Source: Eubacteriales bacterium (GTDB taxonomy: Bacteria; Bacillota; Clostridia; Lachnospirales; Lachnospiraceae). Taken from it: a stretch of 64,000 bases of DNA. A model generated the notes under the pieces. It saw only the letters and a program-made list of their open reading frames with translations. It had not been told where the DNA came from and ran no database searches. Positions 48,591-56,899 of this stretch are shown in pieces. Location of the stretch: assembly GCA_030524175.1 (NCBI GenBank), contig JAUNHC010000017.1, forward strand, positions 1-64,000, given 5' to 3'. The stretch's first letter is position 1, and the number at the start of each line of letters is the position of its first letter. The translations under genes and the position numbers were made by a program.

Positions 48591-50069
48591 TTAAATAAAG
48601 GTGTGGATATATTCCGGGCTTTCATCCCGGGATACTTCGCCGGAGATAATCCCTTCTTTTATAAATATAACGCGGTCGCAGACACCCAGAAGTTCCTCCA
48701 GATTGGAGCTGAATATGAGAATAGAAGCTCCTTTCAAAACTAAATCATTGAACATATTATAGATATCTATTTTTGAGGGTATGTCAATGCTTTGTGTGGG
48801 CTCATTAAAAATAAAAATCCTGGCCGGAGACATGAGCCACCGCATCAAAATTAATTTTTGCTGTTCTCCTCCGGAAAGGTGGTCAGGAATTGATTTTGGG
48901 GAAAAATCTATATTCAGCTTCCTGGCATATTTATAATAGCGCTTATATTCAAAGCTGGTGCGTGTCCAGAAATGTTGAAAATTATTGCCTTTAATCGAAT
49001 AGACATTTTCAAGCAGATCAAGATTTTCAAACAGACCGCAGTCATTCCTTTCGTCAGTGATGTAGGCTAAACCAAGGCCGATTGCATCTTGTGGAGATAA
49101 TATCCTGGCGGGCAGGCGGTCAATATAGATTTTTCCTTTCTGCAAAGGTTCCATTCCAAATAAGGCTTTGGGCAAAGTGTTTTTTCCTGAGCCGGCCCGG
49201 CCGAAAAAACCTAGAATTTCTCCCTTGTGAAGAGAGAAGGAAATATCTTTTATACTCCCATTGTTGGAGATGTTTTCTGCACAGAGGACTTCTTTGCCTT
49301 TTTCGATATTTATCTTGGGATACCGGCTTTGACAGAAGTCTGACAGCAGTATATTTTCAATATCTTCTGATTGAAAGCCCTTGCGGTTCATAGTTGTGCG
49401 CAGTTCTTTTTCATAAAAAATAGAGAAACGGTCAATTCTGTTAAAGAAGGCATGATAGTTGTGGGAGATACAGAGAATGGTAGTCCCCTTCTTTTGGAAA
49501 TCAGTTATGAGCCGCAGAAAATATTCCATATCATAATCATTGAAAATAGCAACCGGTTCATCTAGGATCAGAAGTTCAGGCTCCATAAGATACAGCTTAA
49601 GAAGCTCTATCTTACGTTTCGTAGCAGGACTGCATTGAAGGATCAGTCTGGAGGAATCAATGGCGCAGAGATGTTCCTCAAAAAAAGCATTTGCAAGCCG
49701 TATCTTTTTATCTAATGAGGTAAAGGATTTCAAAGCGGTTTTTGCGGGAAGGTTGGCAAATAAATTTTCTGCAATGGTCATATCTTCAAACAGACAAATT
49801 TCCTGGTGGATCGTCACAATATGTCGTTTCAATGCATCCTTGGGAGTATGCAGCTGGAGCGGCTGTCCCTTATATGTAAGAGAGCCTTTATAGGCGCTAC
49901 AGGGATAAATTCCGCTTAGGATGTTTACAATAGAAGTCTTTCCTGCTCCGTTTTCCCCCATGAGGAGATGGAATTCTCCCGGATATAAACAGAGATTTAT
50001 ATTCTCTATCACAGGGACACCGCTTAATTTTAAACTTATGTTTTTACAAGATAATAAAGGTTTGTTCAT
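48591..50069 (-). CDS. Divergent sugar ABC tandem ATPase
   Basis: 492 residues, TTTCAGGAGGTATT before the ATG at 50069. NBD1 keeps Walker A GENGAGKTSIVN and Walker B LLILDEP, but its signature region is CSPATKRKIELLKLYL in place of LSxAxxQ. NBD2 has an intact P-loop GRAGSGKNTL, where RbsA/MglA proteins are normally non-canonical, together with LSGGEQQK and a Walker B of IFIFNEPTQSID with Asn for Asp. No permease or binding protein follows. It precedes nothing on its strand but is 42 bases downstream of a DeoR regulator. It may serve the divergent transporter or act as a regulator (inference). Confidence 0.8.
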   Translation of the reverse strand: MNKPLLSCKNISLKLSGVPVIENINLCLYPGEFHLLMGENGAGKTSIVNILSGIYPCSAYKGSLTYKGQPLQLHTPKDALKRHIVTIHQEICLFEDMTIAENLFANLPAKTALKSFTSLDKKIRLANAFFEEHLCAIDSSRLILQCSPATKRKIELLKLYLMEPELLILDEPVAIFNDYDMEYFLRLITDFQKKGTTILCISHNYHAFFNRIDRFSIFYEKELRTTMNRKGFQSEDIENILLSDFCQSRYPKINIEKGKEVLCAENISNNGSIKDISFSLHKGEILGFFGRAGSGKNTLPKALFGMEPLQKGKIYIDRLPARILSPQDAIGLGLAYITDERNDCGLFENLDLLENVYSIKGNNFQHFWTRTSFEYKRYYKYARKLNIDFSPKSIPDHLSGGEQQKLILMRWLMSPARIFIFNEPTQSIDIPSKIDIYNMFNDLVLKGASILIFSSNLEELLGVCDRVIFIKEGIISGEVSRDESPEYIHTFI

Positions 50070-50111
50070 AATACCTCCTGAAACACAGCTAAGCTATAAA
50101 AACGTAAACAG

Positions 50112-50885
50112 TTAAAGATTAAATGTTGCAAATATTTGAATCCTGTGCTGAAAATAATATTCTTTAAAGGAAGGGTCAACATGCTCATTAGTGATGACTG
50201 ACTGGAACATGTTGATATCACCTACAATAGCAGATGATTCCACATTAAAACGGTTATAAGGACAGAGTGCGAAGCTTTTCTTAGATATCTGGAATACATT
50301 CCTGATAAGAAAAGCTTTATTTAGTGAGGAAACAGAGTAGCCTCTGTTCATGGTTATACCATCGATATCAAAGAAAGAAGTATTAAAATAAAAGGCTTCA
50401 AGGGAATTGGAAATCATCTGTCCGGACAGATCCAAGGTAGTAGGGTTCAGATTTCCTCCGGTTATAATAACGGAAATGTTGGGGCTGTACAGGGCACAGT
50501 CATGGGCAACCATCAAATCAGTGGTAACTATAGTTACGTTAATTTTGTCTTTCAGATTACGTACTATAAATCGGGAACATATTCCTGGCCCAAGAAAAAT
50601 GACATCATTATTCTGAATGAATTGGGATGCGGTTTTTCCGATATTTTCAAAGGGTTCAATATTTTCTTCAGAAAGCTGGAATAACGAGATTTCCATATGT
50701 TTAGGCTCGTTTAGTACCGCACCCCCATGGGTGCGGGTGAGGAATTGTTCGTTTTCCAGTTTTTCAAGATCTCTCCTGATGGTGGCTTCGGTTACATTTA
50801 AAGTCTGTGCCAGAGAGGGAACATCAGCTTGTTTATTGGCTGTTAAAATACGTTTTATTTCTTCAAGGCGTTTAATTGGCAACAT
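50112..50885 (-). CDS. DeoR-family transcriptional regulator
   Basis: 257 residues; GGGAGTGCCATT precedes the ATG at 50885. The N-terminal HTH is typical (VPSLAQTLNVTEATIRRDL, then TRTHGGAVL, the DeoR signature). The C-terminal sugar-phosphate sensor domain has NDVIFLGPG and VTIVTTDLMVA. It diverges from the ABC/glycosidase operon over about 360 bases that contain a 17-bp repeat pair, so it probably represses that operon until a sugar phosphate appears. Confidence 0.9.
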   Translation of the reverse strand: MLPIKRLEEIKRILTANKQADVPSLAQTLNVTEATIRRDLEKLENEQFLTRTHGGAVLNEPKHMEISLFQLSEENIEPFENIGKTASQFIQNNDVIFLGPGICSRFIVRNLKDKINVTIVTTDLMVAHDCALYSPNISVIITGGNLNPTTLDLSGQMISNSLEAFYFNTSFFDIDGITMNRGYSVSSLNKAFLIRNVFQISKKSFALCPYNRFNVESSAIVGDINMFQSVITNEHVDPSFKEYYFQHRIQIFATFNL

Positions 50886-51085
50886 AATGGCACTCCCGGC
50901 TTTTCTTTTATATTGGTCTTATTATATCATCTATCCTTGATAAAGACAAAGCAAATATAATTTTCTGTTGAAAAATTTGTTTTAATGTTCATTTCTAAAG
51001 GCCTGAAAAAGGCTTTGTCCTGCGTTTTTAGTCTTGTTTATACTTCCATATATGGTAATAAAATGCAAAAACGAAAATAAATAAA

Positions 51086-51197
51086 AAAATATAAACAAAT
51101 TCAGGCAAAATATTCTATGTAAATCTTACAAACTTGGTGTGATATTGCTATATATTATTGACAAAATAAAAAAATACGATAAAATATAAACATATTC
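51086..51197 (+). promoter_or_regulatory. Pair of 17-bp operator-like repeats in the DeoR-ABC intergenic region
   Basis: AAAATATAAACAAATTC (51086-51102) and AAAATATAAACATATTC (51181-51197) differ at one base and lie 95 bp apart. The second overlaps the predicted -10. A DeoR tetramer looping between the two would fit. Confidence 0.5.
51158..51185 (+). promoter_or_regulatory. Promoter of the ABC-GH127-GH31 operon
   Basis: Perfect TTGACA (51158-51163) and TAAAAT (51180-51185), 16 bases apart. The remainder of this 360-base gap is AT-rich and holds no other gene. Confidence 0.7.
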
Positions 51198-51245
51198 GAA
51201 AAATAAATGAACAAAGGTGAAAAAAGAAGGGAGGAGATCACCGGA

Positions 51246-52766
51246 ATGGACAGTGATGTGATTCTAAAGACAGAGAACATAAAAAAGCATTTTACAGGTA
51301 CATATGCTCTTAAAGGAGTGACGGTAGAATTGAAAAAAGGTGAGATCCATGCGCTGGTAGGAGAGAACGGTGCAGGGAAGTCTACACTGATGAATATAAT
51401 TTCCGGCGTTTTTCCGGCAGATGAAGGTTCTGTGTATCTGGACGGAAAGCTTATTCATTTTCGTAATCCTAATGATGCTCAAATGTCAGGTATCGGATTT
51501 GTACATCAGGAACTGGCCCTATGTCAGGATTTGTCGGTGAGCAACAATATTTTTATCGGACATCTTCCTACAAAAAAGGGAATGGTTGATAATGACAGTT
51601 TATGCCGGCAGTCCCGGCAGATATTGGAGAAGTTCGGTGAAAGCGGAAGAAATATCGATCCAAGTGAAACGGTAAGTACCTTAAGTGTGGCGCAGCAGCA
51701 GATGGTAGAGATTGCGAAGGCATTATCTTCTGATTGTAAGGTCTTGATTTTTGACGAACCCACTTCAAGCCTGAACGAAGATGAGGCAGAGGGGTTGTTT
51801 GAAATGATCCGTAAGCTGGCCCGACAGGGGATAGGTATCTTTTATATCAGCCATAAAATGGATGAAATCTTCAGTCTGTGCAACACCATCACCATTATGC
51901 GCGACGGGTGCAGAATTGAGACAGTGAGTGTTAAGGATACGAACACAGAATATGTGGTGTCTAACATGGTCGGCAAAGAGTTGGGAAATCTATATCCGGA
52001 GAAAAGCACTGTCAAAGGCGCAGAAGTTCTCCGGGTGGAGAATCTTACCAGGGAACCTCTGTTTTCAAATGTTAGTTTTTCAACTTATCAGGGAGAAATT
52101 CTGGGTTTATGCGGACTGGTGGGCGCCGGGAGGACAGAAATTGCCAGAGCGGTGTGTGGTATTGACAAAAGACAGTCAGGGGATATTTACCTGAATGGAA
52201 AAAAGCTTTCTGTAAATAATTGTAAAGATGCATCCAGGGCAGGTATTTGCTATTTGACAGAAGACAGGAAAAAGGATGGTTTGTTTTTGGATATGTCTTT
52301 GATTGAAAATATGATTGCCCCTCAGATCGATGCTTTTTCCAGCCATGGATTTGTTACAGTGAGGCGTGCGGAGAAAACAACAGGAAGATACAAGGAACTG
52401 CTGAATGTAAAGTATTCCTCTTTAAATCAGAATATTGGGAGTCTTTCCGGCGGCAACCAACAGAAGCTGATGCTGGCAAAGCTTTTAGCCATGAAGCCCA
52501 AGGTATTATTTCTGGATGAACCAACCAGGGGGATTGATGTGGGGGCAAAAGCAGAGATCCACCAGTTGTTGAGAAAGTTGTGTGAGGAAGGCATCAGCAT
52601 TGTTGTTATTTCCTCAGAAATGCCGGAAACAGTCGGGGTATGTGACAGAGTAGTGGTCATCAATAATGGTAAGTCGGTTGGAGAGATTTCCGGGAGCAGG
52701 CTGACCCAGGGGAAGATTGTTTCGACTATATCAGAATTCAGTGAGAAAGAAGGAGAAAAGGTATGA
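51246..52766 (+). CDS. Sugar ABC importer tandem ATPase
   Basis: 506 residues from the ATG at 51246 (MDSDVILKTENIKKHF), preceded by GGGAGGAGATCACCGGA; an earlier ATG at 51207 has no ribosome site. NBD1: Walker A GENGAGKSTLMN, signature LSVAQQQMVEIAKAL, Walker B VLIFDEPTSSLN. NBD2: GLVGAGRTEIAR, LSGGNQQKLMLAK, VLFLDEPTRGIDVGAK. This is a standard RbsA/MglA-type energiser. Its stop overlaps the permease start by 4 bases. Confidence 0.93.
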   Translation: MDSDVILKTENIKKHFTGTYALKGVTVELKKGEIHALVGENGAGKSTLMNIISGVFPADEGSVYLDGKLIHFRNPNDAQMSGIGFVHQELALCQDLSVSNNIFIGHLPTKKGMVDNDSLCRQSRQILEKFGESGRNIDPSETVSTLSVAQQQMVEIAKALSSDCKVLIFDEPTSSLNEDEAEGLFEMIRKLARQGIGIFYISHKMDEIFSLCNTITIMRDGCRIETVSVKDTNTEYVVSNMVGKELGNLYPEKSTVKGAEVLRVENLTREPLFSNVSFSTYQGEILGLCGLVGAGRTEIARAVCGIDKRQSGDIYLNGKKLSVNNCKDASRAGICYLTEDRKKDGLFLDMSLIENMIAPQIDAFSSHGFVTVRRAEKTTGRYKELLNVKYSSLNQNIGSLSGGNQQKLMLAKLLAMKPKVLFLDEPTRGIDVGAKAEIHQLLRKLCEEGISIVVISSEMPETVGVCDRVVVINNGKSVGEISGSRLTQGKIVSTISEFSEKEGEKV

Positions 52767-53758
52767 AAAGCGTAGCAGAAGCAAAGGAGCAGGGTGGCGA
52801 AGGCTCTGTGTGGAGGAGGGTCCGTTCCATAAAAGAATTTTCAGTTCTTGTGATACTGCTGGTATTAATAGTATTTATTTCAATTATCTCACCGGCATTC
52901 CTTACAGTGACAAATCTACGTACAACGGCAATCGGGTTTTCCTGTAATGCTATCATTGCCATTGCTATGACGCTGGCATTGGTCAGCGGCGGATTTGATT
53001 TATCTGTAGGCTCTGTACTTGGATTGAGTGCAGTTTGTGTGGTAGTTCTTTCAAACAATGGAATCAGTATATGGGCTGCTTGTCTGGCCGGAATTCTTGC
53101 CGGTGTTTTCTGCGGAGCAGTCAATGGACTGCTGATTGGTTATTTGAATCTGAACGCCTTTATCACAACGCTCGGGATGCAGCAGATGGCCAGAGGTATC
53201 GTGTATGTTCTCACAAACGGAGGTTCCATTGGTCTTAAGGACGCACCGGGGGTGGCGGCTTTTCGTGTAGCAGGCTCCGGCTCCATTGGCAAAGTTCCTG
53301 TACTGGCAGTTATATGTCTGTTGTTGGTAGTGATCGGTGATATTCTTGTCCGGCGGTCCGGAATTGTCAGAAATGTATTCTTTGTGGGCAGCAATGAAAA
53401 GACTGCCATGCTCTCCGGTATTAATACAAGGCTGGTAAAAACTATGGTATATGTGCTGACGGGAGCGCTTTCCGGTGTGGCGGGAGTGCTCACTGCCTCC
53501 AGATTCGGAACAGCAACCTCCAGTACCGGTTCCGGCGTGGAGATGACCGTTATTTCTGCAGCCGTTATCGGCGGTGTAAGCCTGTCAGGGGGAAAAGGAA
53601 CAGTGGCAGGGGCAGTTCTCGGTGTTATTTTAATGAGTGTTATCAGTAACATATTGGTAATCCTTAATGTATCTGTTCACTGGCAAAATTTTATTACAGG
53701 TGCAATTCTGATTCTGGCAATCATCTTTGATGTATTGAGCAACAGAAAGAAAAATTAG
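52763..53758 (+). CDS. Sugar ABC importer permease (RbsC type)
   Basis: 331 residues with a ~25-residue hydrophilic N-terminus and about nine TM helices. Signature segments are LALVSGGFDLSVGSVLGLS, CGAVNGLLIGYLNLNAFI, TTLGMQQMARGIVYV, GSNEKTAMLSGIN and ISAAVIGGVSLSGGKGTV. It belongs with the preceding ATPase and the following binding protein. Confidence 0.93.
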   Translation: MKSVAEAKEQGGEGSVWRRVRSIKEFSVLVILLVLIVFISIISPAFLTVTNLRTTAIGFSCNAIIAIAMTLALVSGGFDLSVGSVLGLSAVCVVVLSNNGISIWAACLAGILAGVFCGAVNGLLIGYLNLNAFITTLGMQQMARGIVYVLTNGGSIGLKDAPGVAAFRVAGSGSIGKVPVLAVICLLLVVIGDILVRRSGIVRNVFFVGSNEKTAMLSGINTRLVKTMVYVLTGALSGVAGVLTASRFGTATSSTGSGVEMTVISAAVIGGVSLSGGKGTVAGAVLGVILMSVISNILVILNVSVHWQNFITGAILILAIIFDVLSNRKKN

Positions 53759-53828
53759 AGAGATGCTTATGCACAAATAAGTAAGTGCAATCGCATAGAA
53801 CATTTTAAATCCTAAAGGAGGAAAAGGT

Positions 53829-54824
53829 ATGAAGGCAAAAAAATTAACGGCAATGGGGTTAGCAGCAGTAATGACGGTTTCTATGGGGAATACGGTTTTT
53901 GCAGGTGAGCTTGGATTGGAGGCGCATTCCGATCAGACGTATTACATGGTTACGTTTCTGTCAGGATATTCTTTCTGGACAGAGTGCTGGAGAGGATTTC
54001 AGGATGCGGCGGAGCTTCTGGGCGTAGAGGCAAAATACGGCGGGAGTACGGAATACGATGTGAATTCCGCAGTTACTTCCTTAGAACAGGTGATTGCCCT
54101 GAAACCTACGGGTATGGCAGTGACCTGTATGGATGCAGATGCTTATAAGGATCCTATCAACAAGGCTATTGAATCAGGTATTCCTATTGTTACCTTTGAT
54201 TCTGATTCTCCGGAAAGCAATAGAACTACATTTATCGGAACCTCGAATTATGATGCCGGAGTGACAGCAGCAGATTATATCGGAGAACAGCTGGGCGGAA
54301 AGGGAAGAGTGGCGTGTCTTACAAGAACAGGGCAGTCTAACATTAATGAGCGGATAGAGGGCTTTACCACACAGCTTGCAGCAAAATATCCTGATATCGA
54401 AATGGTACAGGTAGTGGATGCAGGAAATGATGAGAACGAGGCCGCAACCAATCTTTCCAGTCTTCTTTCAACGGACAGTGACATTGACTACATTTTTGCA
54501 GCGCTTCAGCAGGCAGTTCTGGGGACGGAAACAGCATTGGCTGAGGCAGGGCTTACAGGTGAAGTGAAGGTTGTGGGCTTTGATACGGATACGACAACTC
54601 TGGATTCTATTAAGTCCGGTTCTGTGGAAGCAACGCTTTCCCAATCTCCTTATGCAGAAGGCTTCTGGAGTATGATTTATACTTATATGCTCTGTAATCA
54701 GGAATATATTAAGTCTGCAGATGACTGGTATGCAAAAGGCTTCCCCTCATTACCGGCATCCTGTGATTCCGGATGTGCTGTAGTTACCGCAGAAAACGCA
54801 GATATGTATTATATTTCTGAATAA
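53829..54824 (+). CDS. Sugar-binding protein of the second ABC importer
   Basis: 331 residues; CTAAAGGAGGAAAAGGT precedes the ATG. The signal peptide ends TVFAGELG and lacks a lipobox Cys. The mature two-lobed fold shows YYMVTFLSGYSFWTECWRGF, LKPTGMAVTCMDADAYKDPI, IPIVTFDSDSPESNRTTFIG and VKVVGFDTDTTTLDSIKSG, typical of ribose/arabinose-type binders. Aromatic residues in the N-terminal strand fit sugar stacking. Downstream GH127 and GH31 enzymes suggest an arabinose- or xylose-containing ligand (inference). Confidence 0.88.
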   Translation: MKAKKLTAMGLAAVMTVSMGNTVFAGELGLEAHSDQTYYMVTFLSGYSFWTECWRGFQDAAELLGVEAKYGGSTEYDVNSAVTSLEQVIALKPTGMAVTCMDADAYKDPINKAIESGIPIVTFDSDSPESNRTTFIGTSNYDAGVTAADYIGEQLGGKGRVACLTRTGQSNINERIEGFTTQLAAKYPDIEMVQVVDAGNDENEAATNLSSLLSTDSDIDYIFAALQQAVLGTETALAEAGLTGEVKVVGFDTDTTTLDSIKSGSVEATLSQSPYAEGFWSMIYTYMLCNQEYIKSADDWYAKGFPSLPASCDSGCAVVTAENADMYYISE

Positions 54825-54863
54825 TCAATTTAACCGGGGTAGTATCTGCAATAAGGAGAATTT

Positions 54864-56879
54864 ATGAAAGAGAATTACATAGCATCAGCAAATATCAAGG
54901 ATGTAACGATTTCCTCCGGTTTATTCGGAAGAGTTTCCAGGCTGGTAAGGGAGAAGGTGATACCTTATCAATGGGAGATTCTCAATGATACGGCTAAGGA
55001 TGCCGTGCCGGATCACAGTATTGAAAATTTCAGCGTGGCAGAAGGAAATGATCAGGGGTATCCCAGCCACTGTATTGCTAATTTTAAAATAGCAGCAGGA
55101 GATGAAACCGGCGATTTTTACGGAATGGTATTTCAGGACAGTGATCTGGCAAAATGGCTGGAAGCAGTTTCCTATCAGCTTATGAGCGGCCCGGACCCTG
55201 AATTGGAAAGACAAGTGGATGACACAATTGACTTAATAGGAAGAGCACAGCAGGAGGACGGCTATCTCAATACATATTTTACCATCAAAGAGCCCGGGAA
55301 CAGATTTACGAATCTGTGCGAATGCCATGAAATGTATTGTGCCGGACATATGATGGAGGCTGCCGCAGCATATTATGAAGCTACAGGAAAAGATAAGCTT
55401 CTAAAGATCATGTGCCGGATGGCGGATTTGATTGATGAAAACTTTGGCCCGGAGGAAAATAAGCGTCATGGCTATCCCGGACATGAGGAAATAGAATTGG
55501 GACTGGTGAAGCTGTATAAGGTCACCAATGATAAAAGATACCTCAGACTGGCAAAATATTTTATTGACGAACGTGGCAAAAACCCACTGTATTTTGACAT
55601 TGAATTCGAAAAAAGAAACCATGCCTCCCACTTTTCTTATCTTTATCCGCCCTATGGTATGTACAGCAACGGCCCAAAGTATGCGCAGTATCATCTGCCT
55701 GTAAGAGAACAAAAAACCTTTGAAGGACATGCTGTGAGGTGTATGTATTTGGCAAGCGGTGCTGTGGATGTGGCACGGCTCACCGGGGATGAAGAACTGC
55801 TTTCTGTCTGCCGTGGGCTGTACAAAAATATGGTTCAGAGAAGGATGTATCTTACAGGAGGAATCGGTTCTACTGCAAAAGCAGAAATGTTTACTTCAGA
55901 TTATGATCTTCCTAATGATTTGGTATATGGCGAAACCTGTGCTTCAGTGGGGATCATGTTTTTTACAAAAAGACTTATGGAGGCGGAGCAGAAGGGGGAT
56001 TATGCAGATACGATGGAGCGGGCTTTGTTTAATACCTGTCTTGCAGGAATGTCGCTGGACGGCAGAAGCTTTTTCTATGTCAATCCTCTGGAGGCAGACC
56101 CGGTGCTCAGCCGGGAAAATCCTGACAAGGCCCATGTACTGACGGTAAGGCCGTCATGGTTTGGATGTGCATGCTGTCCGCCGAATCTGAGCCGTATGAT
56201 CACTTCTCTGCCGGAGTATTTGTATACTGTTTGTGATGATCAGGTATATATGAATTTATATATGTCCAATCAGGCAAAGCTGCAGCTTAAAAGTCATGCC
56301 ATAGAACTAGAGGTTGACACAGAATATCCATACGAGGGAGTAGTAAAGATTACCGCAAAGACAACAGGAAGTTATGGTATTTGTCTCAGGATTCCTTCTT
56401 GGAGCAGGGAGAGATGGAAGGCAGAGATAAATGGTAAAAGAGTTTCTGAACAACCGTCAGATGGTTTTCTATGCATTGATCATAACTGGAATGAGGGAGA
56501 CGTGATTGTACTGGAATTGGACTTTGAGCCGAAACGGGTATACGCAAATCCCAGGGTATCTAAAGATGTGGGAAAGGTTGCGGTTCAGTGCGGTCCGTTA
56601 GTATATTGTCTGGAAGAGGCAGACAATGGAAAGGGCCTGCAGCGTATTTATCTTCCGAAATCTTCCCAGCTGCAGTTAATGAGCAGAAAGGATAAGCTGG
56701 AAGGAATTAATGAAATCCACGCAAAGGGGTTAAGATTACGGGATATGGAGGATACGTCTGTATTATATGAATCCAATGTAGAGTGGAACTATGATGAGGT
56801 GGATTTAGTATTCATTCCATATTATGCGTGGGCAAACCGAGGTGAAAATGAAATGACGGTGTGGATTCACGAGAATTAA
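54864..56879 (+). CDS. GH127-family glycosidase (beta-L-arabinofuranosidase type)
   Basis: 671 residues, near the family's usual 640-680. An (alpha/alpha)6 barrel is indicated by EDGYLNTYF, CECHEMYCAGHMMEAAAAYY and YPGHEEIELGL. The catalytic/zinc region includes GETCASVGIMFF (~354, the Glu and a Cys) and FGCACCPPNLSRM (~433, the Cys cluster with the nucleophile). The beta-sandwich C-terminus follows. No signal peptide is present, so it acts on imported oligosaccharides. Family members remove beta-L-arabinofuranose; the exact linkage is not resolved. Confidence 0.92.
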   Translation: MKENYIASANIKDVTISSGLFGRVSRLVREKVIPYQWEILNDTAKDAVPDHSIENFSVAEGNDQGYPSHCIANFKIAAGDETGDFYGMVFQDSDLAKWLEAVSYQLMSGPDPELERQVDDTIDLIGRAQQEDGYLNTYFTIKEPGNRFTNLCECHEMYCAGHMMEAAAAYYEATGKDKLLKIMCRMADLIDENFGPEENKRHGYPGHEEIELGLVKLYKVTNDKRYLRLAKYFIDERGKNPLYFDIEFEKRNHASHFSYLYPPYGMYSNGPKYAQYHLPVREQKTFEGHAVRCMYLASGAVDVARLTGDEELLSVCRGLYKNMVQRRMYLTGGIGSTAKAEMFTSDYDLPNDLVYGETCASVGIMFFTKRLMEAEQKGDYADTMERALFNTCLAGMSLDGRSFFYVNPLEADPVLSRENPDKAHVLTVRPSWFGCACCPPNLSRMITSLPEYLYTVCDDQVYMNLYMSNQAKLQLKSHAIELEVDTEYPYEGVVKITAKTTGSYGICLRIPSWSRERWKAEINGKRVSEQPSDGFLCIDHNWNEGDVIVLELDFEPKRVYANPRVSKDVGKVAVQCGPLVYCLEEADNGKGLQRIYLPKSSQLQLMSRKDKLEGINEIHAKGLRLRDMEDTSVLYESNVEWNYDEVDLVFIPYYAWANRGENEMTVWIHEN

Positions 56880-56899
56880 AAGAAAACAGGAGGTTAATG

